A DNA stretch of 64,000 nucleotides. It comes from Adiantum capillus-veneris (taxonomy: Eukaryota > Streptophyta > Polypodiopsida > Polypodiales > Pteridaceae). The notes under the pieces were generated by a model. The model was not told the origin of the DNA. It saw only the letters and a program-made list of their open reading frames with translations, and did not search any database. Below, in pieces: positions 10,306-26,406 of this stretch (its first letter is position 1; each line of letters starts with the position of its first letter). Location: contig CM043949.1 in assembly GCA_014529385.2 (NCBI GenBank), positions 147,663,850-147,727,849 of the forward strand. The letters are read 5' to 3'. The translations under genes were made by a program, and so were the position numbers.

Positions 10306-13300
10306 GTGTCGGCCCATATGGTGTGGGAACAAGTCAAGGATGGAGTGTTTGGGAGTTACATTGGAAATGGAAGCATTTATGTTAAAGAATTTGTCAATTA
10401 TCATGTCATGATGACCGGTATTGGTGCTTTTCCTCTCATCCTTGGAAGACCATGGAGCCTTATAGGTGACCCAAGTTGTATAGGATTGGGGACATGGTAC
10501 CATCACTCTCTAAAATAGAAGGGGTGATAGGAAGAGGTTTGGTATGGCTAAGAGATATTTGGATTTTTGTTTTGATGAGAAATATTATGAAAAAAAGTAC
10601 TCAAGTGCAGAAAAAGATAAATGGGGACAACGGCAATGAAGTGGAAGATAGTGATGTAGATGTTTATTCCATGTTTCTTGAAGAAGAGCATGATGGAGAA
10701 CGAGTTCATCTCTTTGAATTATGGAGAATGATGACATCTCTAGTACTTATGAGAAAATTGAAGAGCTGATATAACCCAAATTTCAGCCTAATGTAAAACA
10801 AGAGATGATTCAAACCGTGCTCTCTCAAGGTTTGGCTAGTCATGAGAAGAGTGGCTACCTACACATGATACATTAAATTTGTATTTTATTCATCACTTCC
10901 TATGAGGATATTGGACTCTTCAAATGAGATAAAATAAAAATTTTAATCAAGGAAGGAGCTAAGACTATATGTCAAAATCTTAGGACAATGAGACAAGTAC
11001 AATTGAATGCTCTAAAAGAAGAGGTAGACAAGCTTCTCAAGGAACGTTTTATATGTCTTGGGAGTACAACAAAATGGGTGAGTCTTGTTTTTGTCACAAA
11101 CTAAAGATGAAAATTGGATATTTTATGTTTATTCATAGCCTCTAAATGTAGCCATGAGAAGGTATCCTTACCCTTTTCCTTTCATAGATGGCATACTGAT
11201 GAGTTTTATTGCAAGGCATGATTATCTGGATTTTCTTAGCTCACCTTGGCCTTAGAAAATCCAAAGGAGACCTTTTTATATCACACCATTGATATGCTTT
11301 TACTATTGTGTGCTTCCTTTTGGTCTCATGAATGGCTCTGCTTGTTGGTACCAAACATGGGCTAGTAGCATGCTCTCTCCTTTTCGTGGCAAGTTTTGAG
11401 GGATCTTTTTGATGAATTTTGTGTCTATAGCTCTAGAATGGATCATTTTTCAAATCTTTTGAATATAATGAAGCAGTATGAAGAAAGTGGAGGTAAAATA
11501 ACCCGAAATAAGTGTCATCTTTCTCAACCAAGAGTGATGTTTTTGGGACATATGATCTGCGAGAATGGTCATGAAGAAGATCTTGAAATATTACAGGCTT
11601 TCATGCTCCTCCCATCACCAAAAGATACCAAGAAACTAGATAATTTTGATGAAATTTTTAAGCATATGTCAAGGTTAATCCCTTCATTCTTCTAGATTCT
11701 TCAGCCTTAGACTCATGAACTGGACTGCAAAGCTACTAGAGTTTTAAATTTTTCCTTTTGAGGATACTACAAGGGCTACACTAGCTTATTTAGAAAGAAA
11801 TCCGTATTCTTTTCAAGGGCTATGAAATGAAGAAGCACCACATGGAAGTTCCTAATATGGAAAATGCCTATTTGTTTTTTCTTTATGTCTCTTGTAGGAA
11901 AGCTTCGAGGTAATCAAAATGAGTCTAAAGCTTACATCATAAAGAAACAATGAAACTAAGTATGCTACGTTCCTTGATCTTAGCGTCCGTTTTTTAAGGA
12001 TAAGTGGTGATTTTATTTTGGTGATTAAGGAAATAGTTGGGATGTAGCAAAATAAGAATCCAAGGCTGAAAAACATGTCATTTCAAGTGAAGCAGAACTT
12101 GCTTAAGAATCTTGATGCTTGAAGTTTAAGGCATGTTGACAAGTCTTTGAATAAAGATGCACATGGTGTAACAAAATCTTTGATTGGCTAGTTTTATGTG
12201 AGAAGGGCTCTTTATTTGGTAAGGGAAAATTGGAGAGGGAATAAAAGTTTCTACAAACAACTATGTTTCCATCAAATTTGGAGAAATCAAATAAGTATGC
12301 CTTCCTTCCTCATGCCAAAATTTATGTGCTTCTTAGTGATACATTGTACATCAAAAGGGAATTATTTTGTGATACAAAGAGTGCCTTCAGAATAATAAAT
12401 TTAAAAAATTATATAGAAAAATCATGAGGGTTCTAATGGTGGTCTTTCCTAAAAATCTTTCAGCAGCGATATGGGCATTTGATATGTTTGAGAAATGGTT
12501 ATTGATTGAATAGGACCTTCTCCTTTTGACAACTAGAAGCAAATGCTACATAATTGCACTGTTTGACTATATATCTAAATTGGAAAAAAAACAAATTTGT
12601 TAAGAAGATCACAACCAAGGTGTTTCCCAATTTGTATATAAAGACATTTGCAGCATATTTGACATGACATTAGAGCTATTTGTGACAAGTGACAAGGTTA
12701 CAAGTTTTAGGGGAGATGTGGTCGATTATGTATGCAAGAATCTTCATGTGCATCACATGTTTAGTTCAAGGGAGAGGTGGTGAATTATCTATGCGAGAAG
12801 ATTTATGTGTGTCACATGGTTACTAGTACTCCCTATTATCCCCAATGCAATGGAATGCATGAGAGTTTCAGTGGAAACATCATAAGGATTCTTAAAAATA
12901 TGACAAGGAATAATGTGAAAGCTTTGGATTTAGATGTACCTTGTGCTCTATGGGGCCACATGACTGTCATCAAGTTGGGTACTAGTTTCTATCACCTCCT
13001 CCTAGTTTTTGGCAAAGAGGCTTTGTTTCCTATTTACATGGAGATAGCAGCTTTAAGCCTGATGTTAAATCTTGAAGATGAGACTCATGATGCATTCAAA
13101 GAAAGGCTTTTGTATTTTTAATGTGCACATTTGTATAGGTTTCTTGATTTTGAGCACTATGAGTAGGTATTGAAGAACAGTTGAGCAAAGGAAAATGAGA
13201 AGGTGAAGGACAAAGGAGTCATGAAGTGTGACATGGTTCTTTGTTACAATACCAAGCTTGATAGTACTTCTCAATTATATCAAGTGTTGAGATCCTTTCT

Positions 13301-13400
13301 TGGTCATAAATAGTTTCAAGTTGGCACATATCATCCTATTAATTTGGATGGTAACCCACACTAAGTGCGTGTGAATGGATATAGGTAAAGAAGTAGTTTT
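10306..13400 (+). pseudogene. pol: Highly decayed Gypsy pol (PR-RT-INT)
   Basis: Domains appear in canonical order but with many stops and frameshifts. Protease end: GIGAFPLILGRPWSL (near 10,420-10,460). RT start: LNALKEEVDKLLKERFI...TKWVSLVF (near 11,000-11,100). RT core: DEFCVYSSRMDHFSNLL...KCHLSQPRVMFLGHMI (11,411-11,570). Integrase core: FEKWLL...TRSKCYIIALFDYISK (near 12,490-12,580) and TPYYPQCNGMHESFSG with ALWGHMTVIKLGTSFYHLLLVFGKEALFP (12,828-13,040). Integrase C-terminus: YHPINLDGNPH-VRVNGYR (near 13,330-13,385). The RT wording FCVYSSR resembles that of the other Gypsy copies in this window. No LTR was located, so its ends are unknown. It is the oldest coding relic here. Confidence 0.8.
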
Positions 13401-14059
13401 CAAGTTTGATAGATGAGGTTGATGATGAGTCTTCATTTGCAAAAATTTCCCATTCTTTATTATACAAAGTTTTTCCTTTGACCAACCTTTATATGTGTAG
13501 GCACGTCATGAAAGCTTGTTGTTCGTGCCAATTTTTCACATAGTGGTGCATAGATTAAAAATTTGGTGTCTTAATTAACAAGAAAAAAATTGCAAAGAAG
13601 TTGAGAGGCTTGAAGCATCCCTTTTGGAGTTGTGGTTTGAAAGATAATTTGTGTTTCCACTAGGGTAGAGAATATAGCAGTCCGTAGTCAGCTTACTATA
13701 GGGTGAGTGGAAAAGGCTTGTGTGTTTTCTAGCGTATGAATACTTTAAATTTGTGGTCTGAAAAATGTATTGGTGAAAGGGGAATCGCTTGGCATGTGCT
13801 CTAACTCCATGCTAATGTAGGTGCTTCCAAGTTTCCATGGTGGTCTTTTGGAAATGCATGCTCGTAATTTCCTAACGGATTGATTACCTTTCAGTTTTGG
13901 CATTGTGGAAGTTCTTTTAAGGAGCATTTTTGTGGTGAATTTGTGTCTTGACTGCTACTTGGAGAAATTGCTATGAAGATGCCCCTTGCTCTTATTTTAT
14001 TTATAGTGTGTAGATATTTATCAAAATATTAGTCACCTCCATAATTTTAGGATGGGGGT
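13401..14059. other. Unassigned AT-rich DNA before the LINE
   Basis: Probably the 3' non-coding part of the decayed Gypsy element, judged only from its position after the integrase end. No open frame of interest and no recognisable LTR terminus. It is the left flank of the LINE insertion. Confidence 0.4.
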
Positions 14060-14080
14060 TTCAAAGCTTGACTCTATCTT
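14060..14080. repeat. LINE target-site duplication, left copy
   Basis: A 21-bp sequence (T followed by TCAAAGCTTGACTCTATCTT) that recurs exactly at 28,463-28,483. It directly precedes a run of 14 T, the complement of the LINE poly(A) tail, as expected for target-primed reverse transcription. Confidence 0.85.
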
Positions 14081-14431
14081 TTTTTTTTTTTTTTGCAAAA
14101 CTCACAATTGTGAGTGGATAGTATTAAGAACAACAACAATATACAACAATCTCGAGCTCAGACTGAGCCTCCAGGGTCCCAGGATTGCACGTTATCTGCT
14201 TGGTAGAAAAGCCACTACAACTCCTAGGCTTTCCCTATTACAAGATGCGATGTATTGTTCTAGACCAATCCTCTGAGTCTTGTTTGCCTCCAATCATGTG
14301 AATCGTCACTCTGCTCTCTTGTATGATTTCACAAAATCTTGCCACAGCCATATCCCCCTCAAAATTGCAGCGGTTCCTTGCTTGCCAGATATGGTGCAAG
14401 AAGTAGTACCTGATTATTTGAGTGCATACCA
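14081..14431 (-). mobile_element. LINE 3' end with poly(A) tail
   Basis: On the minus strand this is the last part of an L1-type LINE. The frame from 14,431 reads VCTQIIRYYFLHHIWQARNR, then NFEGDMAVARFC. This is the IW-ARN-F motif that follows the zf-RVT domain in plant LINEs. It is followed by ~150 bp of 3' untranslated sequence and a poly(A) tail (T14 at 14,081-14,094 on the plus strand). The upstream part of the same LINE continues at 20,316, separated by a later insertion. Confidence 0.8.
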
Positions 14432-14585
14432 TGTCGGGACACCGGCAAGGCCAGACTAGACAAGGGCAGGGCCGGGCTAGGCAGTGTGGAAGAGGGAGTC
14501 CAACTAGGGCAAAGGGCCAGGGGATTGCCTATATAATGGGTGGTTGGGTGGTGGACTCTCATCCCCCAGCTTCCCTTGTCTTACA
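14432..14585 (+). mobile_element. Short 154-bp LTR, plus orientation
   Basis: Begins TGTCGGGACACC and ends CTTGTCTTACA, with TG...CA ends. It contains a TATA box (CTATATAAT, 14,529-14,537) and is followed by a tRNA-iMet primer site at 14,587. An equally long copy lies in the opposite orientation at 20,079-20,232. The preceding LINE bases TACCA pair with GACCA at 20,316-20,320, beyond the other end, as a probable imperfect 5-bp target duplication. Confidence 0.8.
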
Positions 14586-14586
14586 C

Positions 14587-14604
14587 TGGTATCAGAGCTA
14601 GGGG
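14587..14604 (+). promoter_or_regulatory. Primer-binding site, tRNA-iMet
   Basis: TGGTATCAGAGCTAGGGG, the standard plant initiator-Met tRNA primer site (TGGTATCAGAGC core), starts one base after the LTR end. It fixes this LTR as a 5' LTR. Confidence 0.85.
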
Positions 14605-14652
14605 AGAGGGAGGCCATGCAGGAGGGAAGGAGAAGGGGCTTGCTTTGCATGT

Positions 14653-20078
<5,426 letters not shown>

Positions 20079-20232
20079 TGTAAGACAAGGGAAGCTAGGG
20101 TATGAGAGTCTACCACCCAACCACCCATTATATAGGCAAGCCCCTTTCCCTTTGCCCTAGTTGGACTCCCCATTCCACACCACCTAGCCAGGCCCTGCCC
20201 TTGTCTAGTCCAGCCTTGCCCGTGTCCTGATA
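20079..20232 (-). mobile_element. Short 154-bp LTR, minus orientation
   Basis: Reverse-strand copy of the LTR at 14,432-14,585 and the same length. On the minus strand it begins TATCAGGACACGGGCAAGGC and ends CTTGTCTTACA. The TATA element CTATATAAT is conserved (around 20,130). A polypurine tract lies just upstream on the minus strand, marking it as a 3' LTR. Downstream of its end there is no primer site. Confidence 0.8.
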
Positions 20233-20315
20233 TTACTCCCCCCTTAAGAAGAGTTTTCGTCCTCGAAAACAAAAGTGAGAAACTTCTAGACAAGGGCAGG
20301 GCTGGTGTCCTAATA
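20233..20315 (-). mobile_element. Polypurine tract plus a second, truncated LTR start
   Basis: On the minus strand, read from 20,315: TATTAGGACACCAG resembles the first bases of the 154-bp LTR. A 16-base stretch complementary to the LTR's CTAGACAAGGGCAGGG follows. Then comes TTCGAGGACGAAAACTCTTC with AAGGGGGGAG, the usual C-terminal FEDE codons and polypurine tract of plant Gypsy elements, directly before the full LTR. This looks like an LTR element with almost all of its interior deleted. Confidence 0.55.
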
Positions 20316-22887
20316 GACCAGAAGAGCAGGACTTCCCAACCTATTACCACCAAAAAATAGATTTTTCTTGAAAAACATAATTTGCCATGTCCTTTGAATC
20401 CACTTGCATAACTTCCCAACCATGCCCCTGATTTCGTGGCATCCCATGAAAAGGTGGGCTAGGTCTTCACTAGACATTCTGCACCCTGACCCAATGCCTC
20501 TTTCTTGTACCTCTACTCCCATCGGCAGAGCGCCCCACATCACTTTCCACAAAAATATCTTCATATACTGAGGCTACCTTGGCTCCCATATGTTCTCCAT
20601 GACTTCCTCCCACTGCTTTTGCGTCCATTGCCTCTTCCATAATTTGTTGAGGGGGCTACACCAATTAGCCTCATGCATTAATGCATGGTAAATGCCTTTA
20701 TAGTGTGGTTTCCAAAAGAGGCTACTCTCGGTCCATCTCCAAGCGTCCCATTCAAAGTTGGATTCACAAATTAGCATCACCACCTTATCAAGCTCTTTCA
20801 TCACCCTATGGACTAGTAAGATCTCAAAGCCATTTAGTTGAAATTGGATGGCTATAGACTTGGAAATTTTCTAGCACTTCATATTTCCATCCCAGAATTG
20901 CTCTAGTCGAGTAAGCCCCTTATTATTCACATTCCTGGCCATTTCTATCCAATAGGGGCTTTGCGGCGGCCCAAATATGTTAGAGAGCCAAGGGGACTAG
21001 TGCAAAATGGAGTTCTTAAAGTATCTGGTTACTTCCCTCCATTCCAAAACTGCCGCTGCACTTTTGCACTTCCTCATCAGCTCCCCTGAGAGTCCACCAA
21101 ATCTAAGATAAGACCATTTTGGGGCGAGAAGTTTGTCATGCATCACAACCCCCTTCCACCTTCCCCCTTTCGAACCCAGTTTTCCTGCATCAAGCATTTC
21201 CTTGGTCATGATAGCCCAAGCTTGGTCTTGTTTAGCCAATGAGACCATAAATTTGGCACAAAGCGCCTCAGCATGGGATACAGGGTTAATAATGTCGAGC
21301 CCTCCTTGGTCTACCGGGCGAGCAACTACCTCTCATCTAGCCCACTGCCATGGCCATGATTTTTTTTTGTTGTTCTTCCAAAGAAACCTTTTCCACTGGT
21401 TTTAAGAATTCCTTCCAGTTACATTTATCCATCTTGAGCACGGGGCTGAGGAAAGCAATAAACGGGATCATAAAATCATTAATCTCTCTCATCCGGCTTT
21501 GGAAGTGGAGGAGAACAAACTCCCATCTTCTCATTTTTGAGCTTATGTTTTCAAGGACCCATTGAAATCTTTGACTGTGGGTTACATCCACCCCTACGGG
21601 GGCTCCCATGTGTCTAAATATACTCCCTTTTGAGATGATCTCTCCTGTCCAGACTGCAGGGTCATAAAGAGTCGTTCTCCGACAAGAAGATTAATCTTGA
21701 CTTCTCTATATTGCACTTGGATCCCGAGGCCTCTGCAAAATTTTGCACAATTTCCAGTGCTCTCCTGACAACTTGAGGGAATGCGTTCAAGAATAGCATT
21801 GAATCATCTGCAAACATTTTAGCCAGTAGTTGGTCGTTTCCCGGTAATGCTAGACCTTGGATCTCTCCCCGCGCAGCACTGGCTTCGAGCATCGTAATGA
21901 GAGGATGAGACCCGATGGAAAAAAGCAAGGGGGCCAGGGGACATCCTTGCTTAATAGACCTTTTAACCTCAAAAGATCCCACAATTCTATCATCATTAAA
22001 TAGGAGCTCTGATTGGCTGCCAACGCCAAGTGTGCATATGAGATGACAGAGGTGAGGCCCAAAGCCTACAGCTCCCATGACTTCTTCTATATAGGACCAT
22101 TCTATCCTATCATAGGCTTTGTCAAGGGCCAGCTGCAGTAAGATGCACTCTTACTTGGAGAAAGATGCATACTCTATTCCTACCATTTCTGCGAAGATAT
22201 TGTCATATATAGATCTCCCTTTAATGAACCCGTGTTGATGGGGAGAGATGATCCGACTCAAGAGGGGGGCAATTCTGAGAGCTATCGCCTTGGCAATGAT
22301 TTTTTATGCTACTGACATCATCATAATGGTATGCCAATGCTTAAGTTGAGAGCAGCAGATCTGTTTGGGAATGGGCTTGATAAGCCCTCTCTTAACACTT
22401 GCATCCAACGACTCTTTGGAAATAGCTTGATTGGCCATCTGTGTGACTGGACCCTTGAGATCATCCCAAAATTTCCTGAAGAATTCATTTGTCAGTCCAT
22501 CCCATCCGGGGCACTTTTCATTGCCAAGAGATTTTAGTGCCCCTAAGCATTCCTCCTCAGAGAAAGCCTTTTCCATGCGGTTGGCTTCCTCCTAGGTAAC
22601 CTTCTTCTCAACACTCCCAAGTAAAAATGCTCGGGCTTCTTCCACTTCCTGAGATTGGGTCTCTGGCTGGCCGATAATCTGGCTGAGGTACTTGAGCATA
22701 AGTGTAGCCATCTCATCTTGGTTTTGAATTGTATTCCCTTTCTCATCATCGAGTACTTGCACACGGCCTCGAATTTTCCTCACTTTCAGAGCTCTAAAAA
22801 AATGTGCTTGGTTAGAAGGCTCTGGCTGAAGGAAAGTTTCCCTAGATAGCAATCTCACCTTCTTGATTTCCTCTAGTTGTTTGTTGG
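20316..22887 (-). pseudogene. LINE ORF2: reverse transcriptase and zf-RVT, degraded
   Basis: L1-type non-LTR retrotransposon ORF2, 5'-truncated and full of stops. In minus-strand order: pre-RT region with LLSRETFLQPEPSN (near 22,850); RT N-terminus EEECLGALKSLGNEKCPGWDG (22,550-22,500); RT palm SIKQGCPLAPLLF and the FADD catalytic box in KMFADDSMLF (21,935-21,790); thumb and connection; zf-RVT domain KIFLWKVMWGALPMGVEVQERG...CRMSSEDLAHLFMGC (20,560-20,430). The coding frame runs on into 28,447-28,462 at its 5' side, across the Copia insertion, and into 14,431 at its 3' side, across the inverted-LTR insertion. An endonuclease domain is absent because of 5' truncation. Confidence 0.85.
22883..22887. 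repeat. Copia target-site duplication GTTGG, left
   Basis: GTTGG abuts the left LTR at 22,888 and is repeated exactly at 28,442-28,446 after the right LTR. Confidence 0.9.
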
Positions 22888-23079
22888 TGAAGGAGTACGA
22901 GCGGAAGTGCGACGCGAGAGAGAGTGCGAGAAGAAGAGCACGATGATATGGTGAACTCGCTCTACTGTAGTGTGTAGAGCATAGTGAGTTCTTATTAGGT
23001 TTTTATGAAAGAATATGTGTACATACCTGGCGGCCCGCCCACTTACCTGGGCGACCAGATTGGGCTTTATACCCCAACA
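22888..23079 (-). mobile_element. Copia 3' LTR
   Basis: 192-bp LTR. On the minus strand the polypurine tract (TTTAAGTGGGAGGT, 23,080-23,093) lies directly upstream. It has the same ends and length as the 5' LTR at 28,250. Confidence 0.92.
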
Positions 23080-23093
23080 ACCTCCCACTTAAA
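23080..23093 (-). promoter_or_regulatory. Copia polypurine tract
   Basis: TTTAAGTGGGAGGT on the minus strand, separated from the LTR only by the tract's end. This is the expected plus-strand primer for reverse transcription. Confidence 0.8.
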
Positions 23094-23139
23094 GTCCAAT
23101 GTGGTACTTTAAGTGTGAGAGAAGCTACTATACAAGCTA

Positions 23140-24130
23140 ATATACAAGAGATGTAGAGAAGTGATGTACTATCCTACACCTAACTGCTTGCAAAAATGCG
23201 CAAAGCTCTTTGAGGGAAGTCCTTTTGTAAGTAGATCAGCAGGATTTTCTGTGGTGTGAACTTTGACAAGCTGAAGTTGCTTATCCTCGAGCATTTCCCT
23301 GATGAAATGATACTTCACATCCACATGCTTTGTCTTTGAGTGATAAACTGGATTGCGAGCAAATTGTATAGCATTTGACTATCACAATATAGCACAGGCA
23401 TCTCTTCTTTGATTCCCAAATCTGTTACTAGTCGATTAAGCCAAATTGATTATTTGCATGCCTCTGATGCTACAACATATTCAGCCTCTGTAGTAGACTG
23501 AGTAACACAATCTTGTAATCTAGAATGCCATGATACTGCTCCACGAGCCAATGTAAAGACATACCCTGACTTAGACCTTCGGTTGTCTAAGTCACCTGCA
23601 TAATCTGAGTCTGTAAAACCCTTTACACTTAGCTCCTGACTCACATAGCATATGCGCATACTCTTTGTAGCTTTCAGGTATCTCAATATTCCTTTCACTG
23701 CCTCCCAATGTTTCTTGCATGGTTTTGACATGTATCGACTTACTACTCCCACTGCAAATGCAATGTCTGGGAGAGTAGCAATCATTGCATACATCAAACT
23801 ACCCACTGCAGACGCATATGGAATCTTATCCATTTCAGCCTGTTCTTCCTCAGACACAGGACAATCTTGCTTGCTAAGTTTCACATATGGTGGCAATGGA
23901 ACACTCAATGCCTTTCCCTTCTCCATATTGAAACGTTGCAAAACCTTGTCAATATACTCTGTTTGAGATAACCAAATCAACTTCTTTGATCTGTCTCTCT
24001 CAATGCGCATAACAAGTATATGACTTGCCTCACCCATGTCTTTCATGTCAAACGATTTTGTCATCTTTGACTTCAAAGCTGAAATTTCTTCCAAGTGCTT
24101 GCCAGCAATCAACATGTCATCCACAAACAA
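23140..24130 (-). pseudogene. pol: Copia RT C-terminal half and RNase H
   Basis: From 24,130 the frame begins MFVDDMLIAGKHLEE, carrying the RT catalytic box (F/Y)VDDML, and runs 226 codons through the RT thumb (YASAVGSLMYAM) into RNase H. The RNase H shows FTDSDYAGDLDNRRSKSGYVF and STTEAEYVVASEA, with the conserved Asp and Glu. A TAA at about 23,450 interrupts it after SEACK. The remainder (WLNRLVTDLGIKEEMPVLYCD and the C-terminal KGLP region near 23,215) continues in other frames. It would synthesise and degrade the RNA strand of cDNA in the particle. The link to the preceding RT segment is broken by a frameshift near 24,200. Confidence 0.88.
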
Positions 24131-24191
24131 AATAAGGATTAGCCAACTACCATCCTTAGCCTTCTTTGTATATAGACAGTGATCGAACTCA

Positions 24192-24725
24192 CTACGTTTG
24201 TAGCCTTGAAAAAAGCATAAACTTGTGGAATTTATGGTACCATGCCCTCGGTGATTGTTTTAAGCCATAAAGACTCTTTAACAAGTGGCATACCCAATCT
24301 TCCTTGCCTTTCTCAACAAACCCTTCTGGCTGCTGCGTGTAAATTTCCACATCTAAATCACCATGCAAGAACGCTGTCTTGACATCCATTTGGTGCAACA
24401 CCAAATCTAATATGGAAACCAATGCAAGAAAGCATCTCGATGTAGTCATCTTGACCACCGGAGAGAAGACTTCATCAAAGTCAATGCCTTGTTCTTGCTT
24501 AAAGCCCTTGGCAACAAGCCTTGCTTTGTACTTTGGCTGACTATCATGAGTGGTGATCTTATACCTGTAAACCCATTTACAAGGTAGAGCCTTTTTGCCC
24601 TGTGGTAATTTAACTAGCTTCCATGTCTGGTTTTTATGCAGAGCTGTCATCTCTGACTGCATGGCCAATTGCCAATTCCCGGAGTCCTTCATTTGCACTT
24701 CTTCCTTGTAACATGAAAGGCTCAT
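24192..24725 (-). pseudogene. pol: Copia RT N-terminal half
   Basis: 177 codons with the Copia RT start: KNQTWKLVKLPQGKKALPCKWVYRYK, ARLVAKGFKQEQGIDFDEVFSPV, MDVKTAFLHGDL and YGLKQSPRAWYHKF. It overlaps the end of the integrase frame by about 90 bp in a different frame, so a shift separates INT and RT. Near its 3' end a T-run (24,200-24,210) shifts the frame just before QGYKRSEFDHCLYTK, and a stop follows. The family's single polyprotein is thus split in at least two places. Confidence 0.88.
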
Positions 24726-26142
24726 TGCAATCAGTCAACATAAAATAGTTCATAGATGGAACAAACCTATCAGGAGGTCGCGTGATACGTCCAGATCTAC
24801 GCACAATAGGTGGCTCAGGCTCAACCACAACCTGTGGTTCCACTCTATCGTGTCCTTCCTCCTCTTCAGCCCTGACATTTTGTCTTGCACGTGCAGGTCC
24901 ATCTTCTTGGAAGAGAACTCTTCTAATCTCCTCAACCCTCTCTGGTTTAGAATGATATTTGGATTCATTAAAGTTAACATCATTTCTACGGACAACCTTT
25001 CTGAATTCGGGATCCCAAAGTCTGTACCCCATCTCACCAGAACTACCATAGCCTAGAAAGATGCACTTTCTACTCTTTGGCTCAAGTTTGTTCATAAATT
25101 CCTTTGGAACGTGAGTATATGCCTCACAGCCAAATACTCTCAGATGCTTGTATGAGGGCATTTTGCCTGACCATACCATCTCTAGCACTGAAGCCTTCTG
25201 CAAAACCTTGCTAGGAGATCTATTTACAAGATGAACAACTGTTGATACAGCTTCAGCCCAAAACCCATTTGGCAGTTGTGCATTAGACAACATACTTCTG
25301 ACCTTTTCTTGTATGGTCCTATTCATCCTCTCAGCAACATCATTTTGAGGAGGATTGTAAGGAGCAGTAAGTTCAAGTTTTATACCTTTTGACTCACAAA
25401 AGTCCTGAAAGGCCTTTGAAACATACTCTCCACCATTGTCAGTGCGTAAGCATTTAAGCTTCTTGCCACCTTGATTCTCCAAAAGTGTCACAAACATTTT
25501 GAAAACACTAAACGCTTCATCCTTCTGCTTGAGAAAGTAAACCCATACTTTCCTCGAGTAATCATCTATAAATGTCATAAAGTAAGAAGCTCCCCCTAGA
25601 GATAGGTTAGGCATAGGTCCACACAAATCACTATGAACAAGTGCCAACTGCGTATCTCTTCTACTGCTTCTATGCTTATGTGGCTGCTGTGTTTGCTTAC
25701 CATACAGACAATGTTCACAAAATTCAAAATCATTAAATGAAAAGCCAGGCAAATAACCAGAACGAGACAATATTTCCATTCCCTTCTTGGACATATGTCC
25801 TAACCGGCTATGCCACAAAGAAACGTTCGGTTGCTCGGTTACATTGATTACATTTTTAGAGACATTTGGTACATAAATCATGTAAAGTCCTCCACACTTT
25901 ACTCCATGTGCTACTGTCATAGAACCCTTGAATATCTTCCACATGTTCTGTCCAAAAGTGGTGACGTAGCCAGCATCATCAAGTAAACCTGTGCTGATCA
26001 AGCTCTTTGTAATTGCGGGAACATGTCTCACATTCTTCACTGTGAAAGAATAACCATTCTGAAACTTCAACTGAACATCTCCAACACCTAAGATCTCACA
26101 TGTCTGCCCATTGCCTAGCCGAACATGATCTTTAGTGGTCAC
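24634..26142 (-). CDS. pol: Copia GAG-pre-integrase and integrase, open frame
   Basis: 502 uninterrupted codons, opening inside the protease-integrase linker. Residues ~100-160 hold the HHCC zinc domain (LWHSRLGHMSKKGM...CEHCLYGK). The DDE core has D in LVHSDLCGP, D in CLRTDNGGEYVS and E in NDVAERMNRT. The C-terminal region contains FGCEAYTHVPKE...KCIFLGYG, typical of Copia. The expected role is 3'-end processing and strand transfer of the element's cDNA into nuclear DNA. The upstream TAG (26,156-26,158) separates it from the protease, so it would not be made as part of the polyprotein. The last ~30 codons are out of frame with RT. Confidence 0.9.
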   Translation of the reverse strand: MTTKDHVRLGNGQTCEILGVGDVQLKFQNGYSFTVKNVRHVPAITKSLISTGLLDDAGYVTTFGQNMWKIFKGSMTVAHGVKCGGLYMIYVPNVSKNVINVTEQPNVSLWHSRLGHMSKKGMEILSRSGYLPGFSFNDFEFCEHCLYGKQTQQPHKHRSSRRDTQLALVHSDLCGPMPNLSLGGASYFMTFIDDYSRKVWVYFLKQKDEAFSVFKMFVTLLENQGGKKLKCLRTDNGGEYVSKAFQDFCESKGIKLELTAPYNPPQNDVAERMNRTIQEKVRSMLSNAQLPNGFWAEAVSTVVHLVNRSPSKVLQKASVLEMVWSGKMPSYKHLRVFGCEAYTHVPKEFMNKLEPKSRKCIFLGYGSSGEMGYRLWDPEFRKVVRRNDVNFNESKYHSKPERVEEIRRVLFQEDGPARARQNVRAEEEEGHDRVEPQVVVEPEPPIVRRSGRITRPPDRFVPSMNYFMLTDCNEPFMLQGRSANEGLRELAIGHAVRDDSSA

Positions 26143-26155
26143 ATAAGAGGTAAAC

Positions 26156-26340
26156 CACTACTTGTTTGGAGACACATGAAGTGATGCCCCTGAGTCTATA
26201 ATCCAGTCACTCAATGCATTTCCATCAGATGCTGTAAGAAGAGCTGAGTCCATTGTATTCTTCAAGAAGTAGATGTCTCCTGACACTAGACTGTCATCCT
26301 CTGCAACAGTGTTTGTCACATTTACTTCTTGAATCTTCAC
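26156..26340 (-). pseudogene. pol: Copia protease fragment
   Basis: About 60 codons containing DWIIDSGASLHVSPNK. DSGA is the Copia-type aspartic protease active site that cleaves the polyprotein. A TAG replaces the next codon, where family members usually have Glu before WFTSY, which continues in the integrase frame. The two ~105-bp fragments at 1756 and 3736 derive from a relative of exactly this stretch. Confidence 0.85.
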
Positions 26341-26406
26341 TGAGGACTTGTTCTTCTCACCATGGTCTTCAGCTTTCTCTTTGCCTTTTTCTGCTTTCCA
26401 TTCTCT

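Noticed and set aside
10306-10518. A 70-codon frame with an FPLILGRPW motif considered as an intact small gene
   Set aside because: It is the end of a decayed Gypsy protease, followed by RT and integrase remnants in the same strand and order.
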